From an alpha proteobacterium SCGC AAA028-D10 (lineage in GTDB: Bacteria; Pseudomonadota; Alphaproteobacteria; Pelagibacterales; Pelagibacteraceae), in NCBI GenBank assembly GCA_000510845.1, contig AZOF01000007.1, positions 1 through 56,208 on the forward strand: a DNA stretch of 56,208 nt, written 5' to 3'. The notes under the pieces were generated by a model. The model worked only from the letters and a program-made list of their open reading frames with translations, was not told where the DNA came from and did no database searches. Shown here piece by piece: positions 18,797 through 27,997 of this stretch. Both the position numbers and the translations under genes were made by a program. How positions within the stretch are numbered: position 1 is the stretch's first letter; each line of letters opens with the position of its first letter.

Positions 18797-19903
18797 ATGA
18801 GTTACTGCGCTATAATTCTAGCTGCTGGCAAAGGTCATAGATATTCAAAAACTATACCAAAGCAATATACAGTATTTGATAATGAATTAATAATAAATTA
18901 CTCTATTAAAATACTTTCTGAAATAAACTCAATAAAAAAGATAATTTTAGTAATTAACAAGCCTCAATTTATAAAATTTAAAGATCAGGTTTATAAAAAT
19001 AAAAAAGTTAAAATAATTCAGGGTGGCAAGGAAAGGAAGGATTCAGTATTTCTTGCTCTTTCAAAATTAAAAAGAACTAATTGTAATAAAGTTTTAATAC
19101 ATGATGCTGCAAGACCATTTTTAAAAAAGAAATTAGTAAACAAAATTATTAAGCTTTCTAAAAAAAATGAAGCTGTAATTCCTTATATAACAAATACTGA
19201 TACAATAGTTTTTAAAGATAAAATTCTAGACAGAAAAAAAGTTTTTTCGATTCAAACCCCACAATGTTTTTCTTTTAAAAAAATATTTTCTTTACATAAA
19301 GAATATAAAGGAAAAAAATTTACTGATGAATCTTCTTTATTTTTTTATAAAAACTTAACTGTTAAAAAAATACTAGGCGACATTAATAATGTTAAAATTA
19401 CTCTTAAGAATGATTTAAATAATAATAAAAAAAATTCATACGGAATTGGCTATGATATCCATAAATTGGAAAAAAATTATAAATTATACTTAGGGGGAAT
19501 ACATATACCCAATTCAATGGGTACAGTAGGTCATTCTGATGGGGATCCTGTAATTCATGCCTTAGTAGATTCTCTCTTAGGGTCTAAAAAATTAGGTGAT
19601 ATAGGAACTTTCTTTCCAAATAATAAAAAATTTAAAAATAAAAGATCAACATTTTTTTTGAAAAAAATTATTAATCTTCTTGAAACTAAGAATATTAAAA
19701 TTAATAATATTGATATTAACATTATTGCTCAACAACCAAATCTTAAAAAATATAAAAAAATTATATCTAATAATCTTGCTAAAATTTGTAACATTAGTGA
19801 AAAACAAATAAGCGTAAAAGGCAAGACAACTGATAGACTTGGAAATATTGGAAAAAATAAAGCAATCGCATGCGAGGTAATAACATCTGTATCAAATAAT
19901 TAA
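18797..19903 (+). CDS. ispDF: Bifunctional IspD/IspF (MEP pathway)
   Basis: Fusion enzyme for two steps of non-mevalonate isoprenoid synthesis: MEP cytidylyltransferase (IspD, about 1-210) and MEcPP synthase (IspF, about 213-368). IspD motifs are ILAAGKGHRYSKTIPKQY and LIHDAARPFL. IspF motifs are YGIGYDIHKLE (the zinc-binding DxH), GHSDGDPVIHALVDSLLG, GDIGTFFPNN and the C-terminal KGKTTDRLGNIG. The fusion is typical of alphaproteobacteria. It is followed by pgpA and pncC on the same strand. Its start codon lies 6 bases from the divergent ntrY start, so its promoter must lie inside ntrY. Confidence 0.95.
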   Translation: MSYCAIILAAGKGHRYSKTIPKQYTVFDNELIINYSIKILSEINSIKKIILVINKPQFIKFKDQVYKNKKVKIIQGGKERKDSVFLALSKLKRTNCNKVLIHDAARPFLKKKLVNKIIKLSKKNEAVIPYITNTDTIVFKDKILDRKKVFSIQTPQCFSFKKIFSLHKEYKGKKFTDESSLFFYKNLTVKKILGDINNVKITLKNDLNNNKKNSYGIGYDIHKLEKNYKLYLGGIHIPNSMGTVGHSDGDPVIHALVDSLLGSKKLGDIGTFFPNNKKFKNKRSTFFLKKIINLLETKNIKINNIDINIIAQQPNLKKYKKIISNNLAKICNISEKQISVKGKTTDRLGNIGKNKAIACEVITSVSNN

Positions 19904-19925
19904 TTTTAACAAAAAAATTTTTACT

Positions 19926-20339
19926 TTGTTTGGAATTGGTTATTTACCTATTCCAGGAACAATGGCGTCGCTTATTACTGTAATTATTTATTATTTATTT
20001 TATAATTATCTTAATATTTTTTTTTTTATATTTTTTCTTATTCTTATTTTATTTTATTCATTCTACTTTTTAAATAAAACAATAAAGAAATCTTTTCCAT
20101 CATCTGATCCAAAAGAAATTGTAATTGATGAATTTATCGGACAATCAATACCCCTGCTTATATGTGAAAATAATTTTTTTTTTATAATACTATCTCTTTT
20201 ATTATTTAGACTTTTTGATATCACCAAACCATGGCCAGCAAGTTATTTTGACTTTAAAATAAAAAATGCAACTGGAGTAATAATGGATGATATCATCGCT
20301 GGTATATATACATTTTTAATCATTTATTTATGCATATAA
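19926..20339 (+). CDS. pgpA: Phosphatidylglycerophosphatase A
   Basis: Inner-membrane phosphatase that converts phosphatidylglycerophosphate to phosphatidylglycerol. Length about 137. Conserved parts are FGIGYLPIPGTMAS at the N-terminus, DPKEIVIDEFIGQ (about 60-72) and RLFDITKPWPASYFD (about 98-112), then GVIMDDIIAGIY. Hydrophobic helices lie between these. The start is uncertain. TTG at 19926 gives LFGIGYLP directly; the open frame extends upstream as NFNKKIFT with only ATT (19917, 19899) or ATA as possible starts and no ATG. Its 3' end overlaps pncC by 10 bases. Confidence 0.87.
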   Translation: MFGIGYLPIPGTMASLITVIIYYLFYNYLNIFFFIFFLILILFYSFYFLNKTIKKSFPSSDPKEIVIDEFIGQSIPLLICENNFFFIILSLLLFRLFDITKPWPASYFDFKIKNATGVIMDDIIAGIYTFLIIYLCI

Positions 20340-20818
20340 ATAAGAAAATAAAAAACTTAACAACAATTCTAAAAAAAAAGAAAATTAAAATCTCAGTAGC
20401 AGAATCCTGCACAGGCGGGTTAATTAGTTATAACTTAACTAAAAGTCCTGGGGCATCAAAATATTTTGAGATGGGAACCGTTTCTTATTCAAATAAATCA
20501 AAGATCGACTTTCTAAAAGTAAAACAAAAAACCTTAATAAAGCATGGGGCGGTAAGCGCAGAAACTTGCAAGGAGATGTGTAAAAATTTACTTAAAAGCT
20601 CCAAAACAAATATTGCAATATCTGTAACAGGTATAGCTGGACCAGATGGTGGTACTAAAAAAAAACCTGTAGGACTTGTTTATATTGGCATCTGCAGTAA
20701 AAAAAAAATGGAAATAATAAGGTTTAATTTTAATAAAAAATTAACAAGAGCAATTATCCAAAATAAAATTTTGATAGAAACTGTTAAATTAGTGAAAAAC
20801 CATATTAAAATTTTATAG
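20330..20818 (+). CDS. pncC: CinA C-terminal family protein / nicotinamide-nucleotide amidase
   Basis: A 162-residue PncC-type amidase that deamidates nicotinamide mononucleotide to nicotinate mononucleotide in pyridine nucleotide salvage. Signatures are VAESCTGGLISYNLT (about 23-37, with the catalytic serine), GTVSYSNKSKIDFL, HGAVSAETCKEM and SVTGIAGPDGGTKKKPVG. It is the stand-alone form without the N-terminal MoaB-like domain of full CinA. Its end overlaps the convergent COQ10/RatA-like gene by 14 bases. Confidence 0.9.
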   Translation: MHINKKIKNLTTILKKKKIKISVAESCTGGLISYNLTKSPGASKYFEMGTVSYSNKSKIDFLKVKQKTLIKHGAVSAETCKEMCKNLLKSSKTNIAISVTGIAGPDGGTKKKPVGLVYIGICSKKKMEIIRFNFNKKLTRAIIQNKILIETVKLVKNHIKIL

Positions 20819-21254
20819 TTTCTTTTGCTCTCCGCTCAAAAGAATTTAAAATTTTTTCAAAACCATAATTAAAAAACTTATTAAATAAAATATTAACAAT
20901 AGGATTTTTTAATTCGATATCTATAAAAAAAATTACATTGCAAGACTTTTTGTCAATTTCTTCAAATTCCCAAATATTTAATAAATTTTTAATATTTCCA
21001 TTTATAGATGTTACTTCAATTTTTGAATTTTGATTAATATAAATAACTTCGCTTGTGTAAATTTCTCTAAAAGACTTAAAGCCTATCTCCAAATCCGCTG
21101 TAATTTTTAAGTCTTTTTTTTTTTTATTAATTGTTAAAATTTTTGAATTAATGCACCAAGGTAAAAAAAATTTATAATCATCAATTTTTAAAACTAATTC
21201 TATAAGATCTTTTTTAGAATAATTAAATTTTTTTATAATTTTTTTAACTGGCAA
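20805..21254 (-). CDS. Coenzyme Q-binding COQ10 / RatA-like START-domain protein
   Basis: A 149-residue protein covering one START/polyketide-cyclase domain, as in COQ10 and RatA. Family marks are the N-terminal YSKKDLIELVLKIDDYKFFL, then PWC(I) in FLPWCINSK, and LKITADLEIGFKSFREIYTS. COQ10 binds ubiquinone and supports respiration; RatA of E. coli was described as a ribosome-association inhibitor, but in alphaproteobacteria the gene next to lipA is usually annotated as COQ10-like. It starts 1 base after the lipA stop, so it is co-transcribed with it. The last codons overlap the convergent pncC. Confidence 0.82.
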   Translation of the reverse strand: MPVKKIIKKFNYSKKDLIELVLKIDDYKFFLPWCINSKILTINKKKKDLKITADLEIGFKSFREIYTSEVIYINQNSKIEVTSINGNIKNLLNIWEFEEIDKKSCNVIFFIDIELKNPIVNILFNKFFNYGFEKILNSFERRAKETIKF

Positions 21255-21255
21255 T

Positions 21256-22179
21256 TTAAATTAGCTTGTTAATTCTTTTTTTTTTCAAAATATCGAAATC
21301 TTCCGACGCATGATAAGAGGATCTTGTTAATGGACTTGAGGAAACTAATAGAAATCCTTTTCCTTCTGCGATTAATTTATAACTTTCAAACTCCTCTGGT
21401 GTGATAAAATTTTTTATTGGATAATGTTTTGTGCTCGGTTGCAAATACTGACCAATAGTCAAAAAATCTACTCCTGCTATTCTTAAGTCATCCATAACCT
21501 GCATGATCTCTTCTTTGGTTTCACCTAACCCTACCATTAGACCTGATTTAGTAAAAATTGTAGAATCATAATCTTTAACTTTCTTCAATAAATCTAAAGA
21601 TTGAAAATAACGAGAACCAGGTCTTACTTTTAAATAAAGTCGAGGGATAGTTTCCAAATTATGATTAAAAACATCAGGCTTTGCATCAGCAACAATTTTA
21701 TAAACATCGCCTTTTCTTAAAAAATCTGGTGTTAAAACTTCAATTGTTGTTTTATTATTATATTGCTTAATTTCGGAAATAACATTTGCGAAATGTTTTG
21801 CACCACCATCTTCTAAATCATCTCTATCAACAGACGTTATAACTACATGTAATAAATTTAAATCCTTAACACTTTGTGCAATTTTTTTAGGCTCTAGAAG
21901 ATCTAGCACTAGAGGAATGCCAGTTTTAACATTGCAAAAAGCACAGGCTCTAGTGCAGGTATCCCCCATAATCATAAATGTTGCATGTTTTTTACTCCAA
22001 CATTCATTAATATTAGGACAGGAAGCTTCTTCACAAACGGTAAAAAGATTATTTTTTTTAAGAATATTTTTAGTCTCTGCATATTCTTGGGAGTAACTAG
22101 CTTTTACTCTAATCCACGCAGGTTTTTTTTGAATTGGGCTGTCAATATTATTAACTTTTTCAGGATGTCTAGCTGTCAT
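21256..22179 (-). CDS. lipA: Lipoyl synthase
   Basis: Radical-SAM enzyme inserting two sulfurs into octanoyl groups on 2-oxoacid dehydrogenase and glycine cleavage proteins. Length 307. The auxiliary cluster cysteines are C49, C54 and C60 ([12 protein letters not shown]), the radical-SAM cysteines are C75, C79 and C82 (CTRACAFC), and the C-terminal serine ligand lies in TRSSYHASE. In many alphaproteobacteria, pdhABC and lpd separate lipA from the upstream ftsB-like gene; here lipA overlaps that gene by 4 bases instead. Confidence 0.96.
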   Translation of the reverse strand: MTARHPEKVNNIDSPIQKKPAWIRVKASYSQEYAETKNILKKNNLFTVCEEASCPNINECWSKKHATFMIMGDTCTRACAFCNVKTGIPLVLDLLEPKKIAQSVKDLNLLHVVITSVDRDDLEDGGAKHFANVISEIKQYNNKTTIEVLTPDFLRKGDVYKIVADAKPDVFNHNLETIPRLYLKVRPGSRYFQSLDLLKKVKDYDSTIFTKSGLMVGLGETKEEIMQVMDDLRIAGVDFLTIGQYLQPSTKHYPIKNFITPEEFESYKLIAEGKGFLLVSSSPLTRSSYHASEDFDILKKKRINKLI

Positions 22180-22481
22180 TTTTGATTAATAATATAAATC
22201 TTTTCACCTTTTTTTCCTAACACAAAGTAATCTCTATATATTTCATCTAAGTAATCTTTATTTATATTCACAGATAAAAAATCATTTTTTTTAGTTAAAA
22301 AATTTATTTCTTTTTTAATTTCTAAATTTTTTTCTTGGAACTCTTTTAATAATATTTTCTTTTTAAAGTATTCAATAAGACCCCTATCGCCGCCAAAGAA
22401 ATTAAAAAAAATATATAAAATTATTAAAATCATTATAAAAAAAAATTTTCTTTCAGAAATCGAGTTGACTAAATTACTCAT
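22176..22481 (-). CDS. Septum formation initiator family protein (FtsB/DivIC-like)
   Basis: A 101-residue bitopic membrane protein: a short basic N-terminus, one membrane helix (about 13-30, [19 protein letters not shown]), then a coiled coil (about 40-72, rich in K, E, L, N heptads). This is the layout of FtsB/DivIC, which joins FtsL and FtsQ in the divisome. The match rests on layout, size and location just downstream of eno, a conserved place for this gene. It overlaps eno and lipA by 4 bases each. Confidence 0.78.
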   Translation of the reverse strand: MSNLVNSISERKFFFIMILIILYIFFNFFGGDRGLIEYFKKKILLKEFQEKNLEIKKEINFLTKKNDFLSVNINKDYLDEIYRDYFVLGKKGEKIYIINQK

Positions 22482-23740
22482 TTTAATTTTGACATTTCAG
22501 ATTTTTTTCCTATCTCCTCTTCTATTCTTAATAGTCTATTATATTTTGCAACTCTTTCTGATCTTGCTAATGATCCCGTTTTAATTTGCGAGGATTCAGT
22601 TGCTACCGCTAAATCAGCGATAAAAGTATCCTCACTATCACCAGATCTGTGAGAAATAATTGTATTAAAATTATTTTTTTTAGCAAAAGTTATAACTTCT
22701 AAAGTTTCTGTAACTGTACCAATTTGGTTCGGTTTAATTAAAATTGCATTAGCAGTTAATTCCTTAACTCCTTTTTTTAAACGAATTAAATTAGTTACAA
22801 ACAAATCATCACCAACAATTTGAATTTTTTTTCCTAACTCTTTAGTCAATTTTTTCCAAATATTCCAATCATCTTCAAAAACTGGATCTTCTATAGAAAC
22901 AATTGGAAATTTATTACATAATTTTTTATAATAATTAATCAACTCCTCTGAATTTACAGCTTTTTTATCTTCTTTGATTTTATATTTTCCTAAATTATAA
23001 AGTTCGTTTGCAGCAACATCTAAGCAGATATTAATATCTCTGCCTATTTTTAAACTGGATTTTTTGACTGCTTTAATTATGTATTCTATTGCTTTTTCAT
23101 CGCTATCAAATGATGGAGCAAAGCCACCTTCATCACCAAGATTAGTATTAAATTTTTTTAGTTTTAATTCCTCTTTTAAATTTTGAATAACTAAAAAAGA
23201 CATTCTTAAACAGTCTTTAAAAGATTTTGCGCCATCAGGTCTAATCATAAATTCTTGTATTTGAAGAGAATTATTTGCATGAGCTCCTCCGTTAATAATA
23301 TTTAACATTGGAAATGGTAATTTGTTTTTATTGTTACCCCCTAAATACTTATATAATGGGATATTATTATATGCTGCGGCTGCTTTAGCGCTGGCGATCG
23401 AGACTGCCAAAATAGCATTAGCTCCTAATCTTTTTTTACTTTCAGTGCCATCAAGTTTAATTAAAAGATTATCTATTTTTTTTTGATCCAAAACGGATAA
23501 GCCTGTAATTGTTTTATTAATTTCTAAATTAATATTATTTACGGCATCTAAGACACCTTTTTTTAAATACTCTTTGCTTTTGTCTCTAAGTTCATGAGCT
23601 TCGTAAGATCCAGTGGAAGCTCCAGAAGGAACTATTGATTGGCCTATAGAGCCATCAGCTAATATCACTTCTGCTTCTACTGTTGGAAAACCTCTGCTGT
23701 CAAATACCTGTCTTGCTTTAACATTTTTAATTACAGACAT
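22478..23740 (-). CDS. eno: Enolase
   Basis: Cytoplasmic glycolytic enzyme converting 2-phosphoglycerate to phosphoenolpyruvate. Length 420. The N-terminal VKARQVFDSRGFPTVEAEV, GASTGSYEAHELRD, NLGDEGGFAPSF (general acid region), SIEDPVFEDDW, LIKPNQIGTVTET (catalytic lysine) and SHRSGDSEDTFIADLAV are all intact. It lies 8 bases downstream of kdsA and overlaps the FtsB-like gene by 4 bases. Confidence 0.97.
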   Translation of the reverse strand: MSVIKNVKARQVFDSRGFPTVEAEVILADGSIGQSIVPSGASTGSYEAHELRDKSKEYLKKGVLDAVNNINLEINKTITGLSVLDQKKIDNLLIKLDGTESKKRLGANAILAVSIASAKAAAAYNNIPLYKYLGGNNKNKLPFPMLNIINGGAHANNSLQIQEFMIRPDGAKSFKDCLRMSFLVIQNLKEELKLKKFNTNLGDEGGFAPSFDSDEKAIEYIIKAVKKSSLKIGRDINICLDVAANELYNLGKYKIKEDKKAVNSEELINYYKKLCNKFPIVSIEDPVFEDDWNIWKKLTKELGKKIQIVGDDLFVTNLIRLKKGVKELTANAILIKPNQIGTVTETLEVITFAKKNNFNTIISHRSGDSEDTFIADLAVATESSQIKTGSLARSERVAKYNRLLRIEEEIGKKSEMSKLK

Positions 23741-23748
23741 TATTATTT

Positions 23749-24570
23749 TTACTTAATTAATTTATCTATTCCTATTAAATCTTTAAGTAAATTCTCTAAA
23801 CTTCCAAGAGCTATCATATTTGCTCCATCAGATGGGGCTTTGTCAGGATTGTCATGTGTTTCTAAAAAAATTGTTGAGACTCCAACAGCAACAGCAGCTC
23901 TTGATAATGAATTAACAAATTGTCTTTCACCACCACTGCTATCTCCTTTGCCACCAGGCTGTTGTACAGAATGAGTGGCGTCATAAACTACTGGATAACC
24001 AAAATCAGCTAAAATTGATAATGAACGCATATCAGATACTAAAGTGTTGTATCCAAAACTAACTCCTCTTTCTGTAATTAATATTTTATCATTTCCACTC
24101 TCTTCTATTTTTTTAATAACATTCTTCATGTCCCAAGGAGCTAGGAATTGACCTTTTTTTACATTAACTACTTTATTTGTTTTGGCGGCGGTGACCAATA
24201 AGTCTGTTTGCCTAGATAAAAAAGCTGGTATTTGAATAACATCAACAACTTCGGAAACTATTTTACATTGTTCTTCATTGTGAACATCAGTCAAAACAGG
24301 AATATCTAAATCTTTTGAAATGTAATCAAATATAGATAAAGATTTATCAAGTCCTATCCCTCTTTTAGATTTTAAACTTGTTCTATTAGCTTTATCGAAA
24401 GAACTTTTAAAAATAAATCCAATCTTTAACCTACTAGTTATTTCCTTAATTTTTGAAGCAATCATATGACAATGATCTTTGCTTTCAATTTGGCAAGGAC
24501 CTGCGATTAGAGTTAAAGGAAGATCATTTCCTAAACTTAATTTTTTAATTTTAATAATTCTATTTTTCAT
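23749..24570 (-). CDS. kdsA: 3-deoxy-8-phosphooctulonate synthase (KDO-8-P synthase)
   Basis: Condenses arabinose-5-phosphate with phosphoenolpyruvate to make KDO-8-phosphate for the lipopolysaccharide core. Length 273. Key parts are [83 protein letters not shown] and [18 protein letters not shown]. The GPCQIES cysteine and the H-E-D metal ligand pattern suggest the metal-dependent form could apply, but this is unproven. It overlaps pyrG by 4 bases. With the lpx genes in this window it indicates a complete lipid A-KDO envelope. Confidence 0.95.
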   Translation of the reverse strand: MKNRIIKIKKLSLGNDLPLTLIAGPCQIESKDHCHMIASKIKEITSRLKIGFIFKSSFDKANRTSLKSKRGIGLDKSLSIFDYISKDLDIPVLTDVHNEEQCKIVSEVVDVIQIPAFLSRQTDLLVTAAKTNKVVNVKKGQFLAPWDMKNVIKKIEESGNDKILITERGVSFGYNTLVSDMRSLSILADFGYPVVYDATHSVQQPGGKGDSSGGERQFVNSLSRAAVAVGVSTIFLETHDNPDKAPSDGANMIALGSLENLLKDLIGIDKLIK

Positions 24571-26201
24571 GAATTTAAATTTTTATTTTTAATAGCAGCA
24601 TCAATAAAGGAAATAAATATTTTATGAGGAGAAAATGGTCTTGACTTGAGTTCTGGATGAAATTGAACTCCAATGAACCAAGGATGATCTTTAAGCTCTA
24701 TGGCTTCGGGTAATTTTCCATCAGGTGAATTAGCTGAAAATACAACGCCTTTTTTCTCTAACATAGATTTATATGAAATATTTACTTCATATCTGTGCCT
24801 ATGTCTTTCGTGAATTAAGGTCTTGTTACCATAAATTTTATAAAGCAATGAATCCTTTTTAACTTTTGCAGGGTAAGAACCTAATCTCATTGTACCCCCA
24901 ATTTTAAATTTTTCTCCTTTTAAAATTTTTTTTCCTTTTATCCATTCTTCCATAAGACAAACAATAGGATTTTTAGTATTAGATAATTCTGTAGAATTTG
25001 AGTCTTTTAAACCCAATAAACTTCTTGCGAGTTCAATAACTGATATTTGCATCCCAAAACAAATTCCGAAAAAAGGAATTTTTTTTGCTCTTGCTAATTG
25101 TACAGATAAAATTTTTCCTTCAACACCTCGTTTCCCAAAGCCGCCTGGTATCAAAATTCCATTTGTTTTTGCTAATTTATTTTCTAAATCTTTTAAATTT
25201 TTAATATCGGAAGACTCAATCCAATTAAGATCTAAATTAATATTATTATATACTGATGCATGAATTAAAGCTTCATTCAAAGATTTGTAAGCATCTTTCA
25301 AATGTGTGTATTTACCTACAATAGAAATTTTAACACTATTTTTCTTATTATTAAGTTTTTTATTAAAAGCTTTCCAATTATCCAATTTTGGATTTTTTTT
25401 ATTAACAATTCTAAAATGATCTAATATTTTTTTATCCAATCCTTCTTCTTGATACTTAATTGGAACTTCATAAATTGATTTCACGTCAATAGACTGAAAT
25501 ACATTTGATTTTTCTACATTACAAAATAGTGCAATTTTGGCTTTTTCTTCATTAGGAATTAAACTTTCAGAACGACACAAAATCATATCAGGCTGAATAC
25601 CTATGCTTCTTAATTCTTTGACAGAATGTTGTGTTGGCTTAGTTTTTAATTCAGCTGCGCTTTTAATATAAGGAACTAACGTTAAGTGAATAAATAGACA
25701 ATTTTTACTTCCCACTTCATTTGAATATTGCCTAATAGCTTCTAAAAATGGCAGACTTTCAATGTCTCCTACTGTTCCACCTATTTCACAAATAACAAAA
25801 TCTTCATTAGTTAAATCACTAGTAATAAACTTTTTTATTTCATCTGTAACATGTGGAATAATTTGAACTGTTGACCCTTTGTAATCACCATTTCTTTCTT
25901 TGGTTATTATATTTTGATAAATTTTACCTGTAGTAATATTGTCTGATTTTTTTGAATTTATATCTGTAAACCTTTCATAATGTCCAAGATCCAAATCAGT
26001 TTCAGCTCCATCTTCTGTTACATAAACTTCTCCGTGTTCATACGGATTCATTGTGCCAGGATCTATATTTAAGTAAGGATCTAATTTTCTAATTCTTACT
26101 TTATATCCTCTTGATTGTAATAATGTAGCTATTGAAGCGGAAGCAATACCTTTTCCAAGAGATGAGACCACGCCGCCAGTAACAAAAATAAAACGGACCA
26201 T
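24567..26201 (-). CDS. pyrG: CTP synthase
   Basis: Makes CTP from UTP, ATP and glutamine. Length 544. The N-terminal amidoligase domain (about 1-266) has [38 protein letters not shown] and [16 protein letters not shown]. The C-terminal class I glutaminase (about 290-540) has [11 protein letters not shown], the nucleophile cysteine in FFGICFGMQ, and the His-Glu pair in [12 protein letters not shown]. Preceded by secG on the same strand with a 54-base gap, and overlapping kdsA by 4 bases. Confidence 0.97.
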   Translation of the reverse strand: MVRFIFVTGGVVSSLGKGIASASIATLLQSRGYKVRIRKLDPYLNIDPGTMNPYEHGEVYVTEDGAETDLDLGHYERFTDINSKKSDNITTGKIYQNIITKERNGDYKGSTVQIIPHVTDEIKKFITSDLTNEDFVICEIGGTVGDIESLPFLEAIRQYSNEVGSKNCLFIHLTLVPYIKSAAELKTKPTQHSVKELRSIGIQPDMILCRSESLIPNEEKAKIALFCNVEKSNVFQSIDVKSIYEVPIKYQEEGLDKKILDHFRIVNKKNPKLDNWKAFNKKLNNKKNSVKISIVGKYTHLKDAYKSLNEALIHASVYNNINLDLNWIESSDIKNLKDLENKLAKTNGILIPGGFGKRGVEGKILSVQLARAKKIPFFGICFGMQISVIELARSLLGLKDSNSTELSNTKNPIVCLMEEWIKGKKILKGEKFKIGGTMRLGSYPAKVKKDSLLYKIYGNKTLIHERHRHRYEVNISYKSMLEKKGVVFSANSPDGKLPEAIELKDHPWFIGVQFHPELKSRPFSPHKIFISFIDAAIKNKNLNS

Positions 26202-26255
26202 GGAAGATTATTATAGATTATTTAATAATAATCACAAAGAAAATAGTAAGCCAAT

Positions 26256-26561
26256 TTATTTTGAATTTGGAATTTTTGGCTGAGAATTACTATTTTTATC
26301 TAATTGCTCTATCTTATCAATGATAGATTTTTGAGAAATATCTTTTTTATTAATAAGCGTTAGAGAAATGCTTGTTAAAATAAATAAAAATGCAAGTATT
26401 GCAGTAAATTTTGTCAAAAAATTTCCAGCTGATCTAGATGACATTAGATTATCGCTATTACCTCCTATGCCCAAAGCTCCACCATCTGATTTTTGAAGCA
26501 ATACCGATCCAATCAAAAGTACAGCTATAGCAATGTGAATTATTAATAATAAAGTTTGCAT
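26256..26561 (-). CDS. secG: Preprotein translocase subunit SecG
   Basis: A 101-residue inner-membrane component of the SecYEG channel. Two membrane helices (about 2-22 and 50-70) flank the conserved polar region LLQKSDGGALGIGG (about 22-35) and SRSAGNFLTKFTAILAFLF. The tail is short, hydrophilic and asparagine/lysine-rich. It lies 3 bases downstream of tpiA, a gene order conserved across many proteobacteria. Confidence 0.92.
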   Translation of the reverse strand: MQTLLLIIHIAIAVLLIGSVLLQKSDGGALGIGGNSDNLMSSRSAGNFLTKFTAILAFLFILTSISLTLINKKDISQKSIIDKIEQLDKNSNSQPKIPNSK

Positions 26562-26564
26562 AAT

Positions 26565-27323
26565 CTATTTAAAGTAATTTTTTATAATTTTAATAAAGCT
26601 TGTACTTTTTAATGATGCTCCACCAATTAAAAAACCAGATATTAAACCAATCTTACCAAAAGTTACAACATTATCTGTAGTAACAGATCCTCCGTATAGC
26701 ATTGTAGGTGAATTAACCTTGTATTTTTCTTTTATAAATTTTTTAAGATTTCTGTAAATTTTATCTAAATAGTTATTGGAAGGAACAATTCCAGTTCCAA
26801 TTGACCAAATTGGTTCATATGCAATAATTAAATTATTAAAATTAATTTTTTTTTTATCTAAAGAACTTAAAATTTGTCTTTTTAAAACATTCAAAGATGA
26901 TCCTTTATTTTTTTGTGACAGATTCTCACCAATACAAAAAATAATTTTAAGCTTATTTTTTAAAGCAATATTAATTTTTTCTTTAATAGTCTTCAAATCT
27001 TCATCTATTAACCTTTTTTCTGAATGACCAATAATAACATAGTTGGCCCCTGAATCTTTTAACATCTTGGCACTTAGCTGACCTGTATACGGGCCATTGT
27101 GTAGATTTATTTTGCTAATATCCTGGGCGCCAAAATCTATTAATTTACTTTTCATTTTTTTACTGAAAGAACTTAATAAATTTGAAGGTGGGCAAAATAT
27201 AATTTTTTTAAATTTATAAATCGTATTTTTTCTAAAAAAATTAGAAACTCTTTCTATTTCATTAATAGAATTATGATTTCCATTCATTTTCCAATTGGCA
27301 ATGAAATATATAGTTTTGTTCAT
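26565..27323 (-). CDS. tpiA: Triose-phosphate isomerase
   Basis: Interconverts dihydroxyacetone phosphate and glyceraldehyde-3-phosphate. Length 252. Catalytic residues are visible: Asn10 and Lys12 (ANWKMNG), the histidine in VIIGHSEKR (near residue 96) and the glutamate in IAYEPIWSIGTG. The phosphate-binding LYGGSVTTDN and GFLIGGASL loops are present. Divergent from the PpiD-like gene across a 46-base gap; the first gene of the tpiA-secG-pyrG-kdsA-eno run. Confidence 0.96.
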   Translation of the reverse strand: MNKTIYFIANWKMNGNHNSINEIERVSNFFRKNTIYKFKKIIFCPPSNLLSSFSKKMKSKLIDFGAQDISKINLHNGPYTGQLSAKMLKDSGANYVIIGHSEKRLIDEDLKTIKEKINIALKNKLKIIFCIGENLSQKNKGSSLNVLKRQILSSLDKKKINFNNLIIAYEPIWSIGTGIVPSNNYLDKIYRNLKKFIKEKYKVNSPTMLYGGSVTTDNVVTFGKIGLISGFLIGGASLKSTSFIKIIKNYFK

Positions 27324-27369
27324 AAATCAGTTATATCTAAACTAAAATATTCATTTTTTAAAATAGTAA

Positions 27370-27996
27370 ATGTTATCATCCTTAAGGAAATTCTCAGAAA
27401 CAGTAATAGCTAAAATTTTTATATTATTAATTGCTTTAAGCTTTATATTTTGGGGTATAAATGATTTTTTTAGGTCCAGTTATAACAATGCCGTTGCAGA
27501 AATTAACGGTGAAGAAATATCATTTAATCAATTTTTAAATGAATTTAATAAAATAGTCAGAAATAATAATATTGAATCTGAAAAAATAGCAATTAACAAA
27601 AATATTCACATAATTGCTGTATCTAATATTGTGTCTGAAAAACTTTTAAAAATTCATGCAAAAAAATTAGGAATTTTTATTGATGATACCACGATCGCTA
27701 TAGAAATAAAAAATAGTCAAGAATTCAAAGATAAGGAAATTTTTTCAAGAACAAAGTATGAAAAGTTTTTATTAGAGAGAAATATAAATTCAAAAATTCT
27801 TGAAGAGCAAATTAATAAGAATCTTAAAAAAAAAATAATTACAGAATCAATTACTGGATTTATTCCTAATAATAAAAAAAATCCTGAAATAGTAATGCAA
27901 AATAAAATAAATATTTTGTACGAAGATTTTCTTAGAAAAAATTATAAAATTATAATTAATGAAAAACAACTAAATAATTATCTTAAAAATATTTAA
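27370..27996 (+). CDS. Short PpiD-like protein with SurA N-terminal domain
   Basis: A 208-residue membrane-anchored periplasmic protein. One membrane helix (about 13-32; IAKIFILLIALSFIFWGIND) is followed by a SurA_N/chaperone-like region (about 38-205) with VAEINGEEISFNQFLNEFNK and helix-rich charged sequence. The position between tpiA and trpE is where alphaproteobacteria usually carry a PpiD-type peptidyl-prolyl isomerase of about 600 residues. Here the protein stops before any parvulin domain, and trpE begins 1 base later, so no remnant remains. It may be a chaperone-only form near the Sec channel; that is inference. Confidence 0.75.
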   Translation: MLSSLRKFSETVIAKIFILLIALSFIFWGINDFFRSSYNNAVAEINGEEISFNQFLNEFNKIVRNNNIESEKIAINKNIHIIAVSNIVSEKLLKIHAKKLGIFIDDTTIAIEIKNSQEFKDKEIFSRTKYEKFLLERNINSKILEEQINKNLKKKIITESITGFIPNNKKNPEIVMQNKINILYEDFLRKNYKIIINEKQLNNYLKNI

Positions 27997-27997
27997 A

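Noticed and set aside
26216..26233. GATTATT-TAAT-AATAATC inverted repeat before pyrG
   Set aside because: It is pure AT apart from its end bases; such repeats are expected by chance at this composition and no T-tract follows in the transcribed direction.
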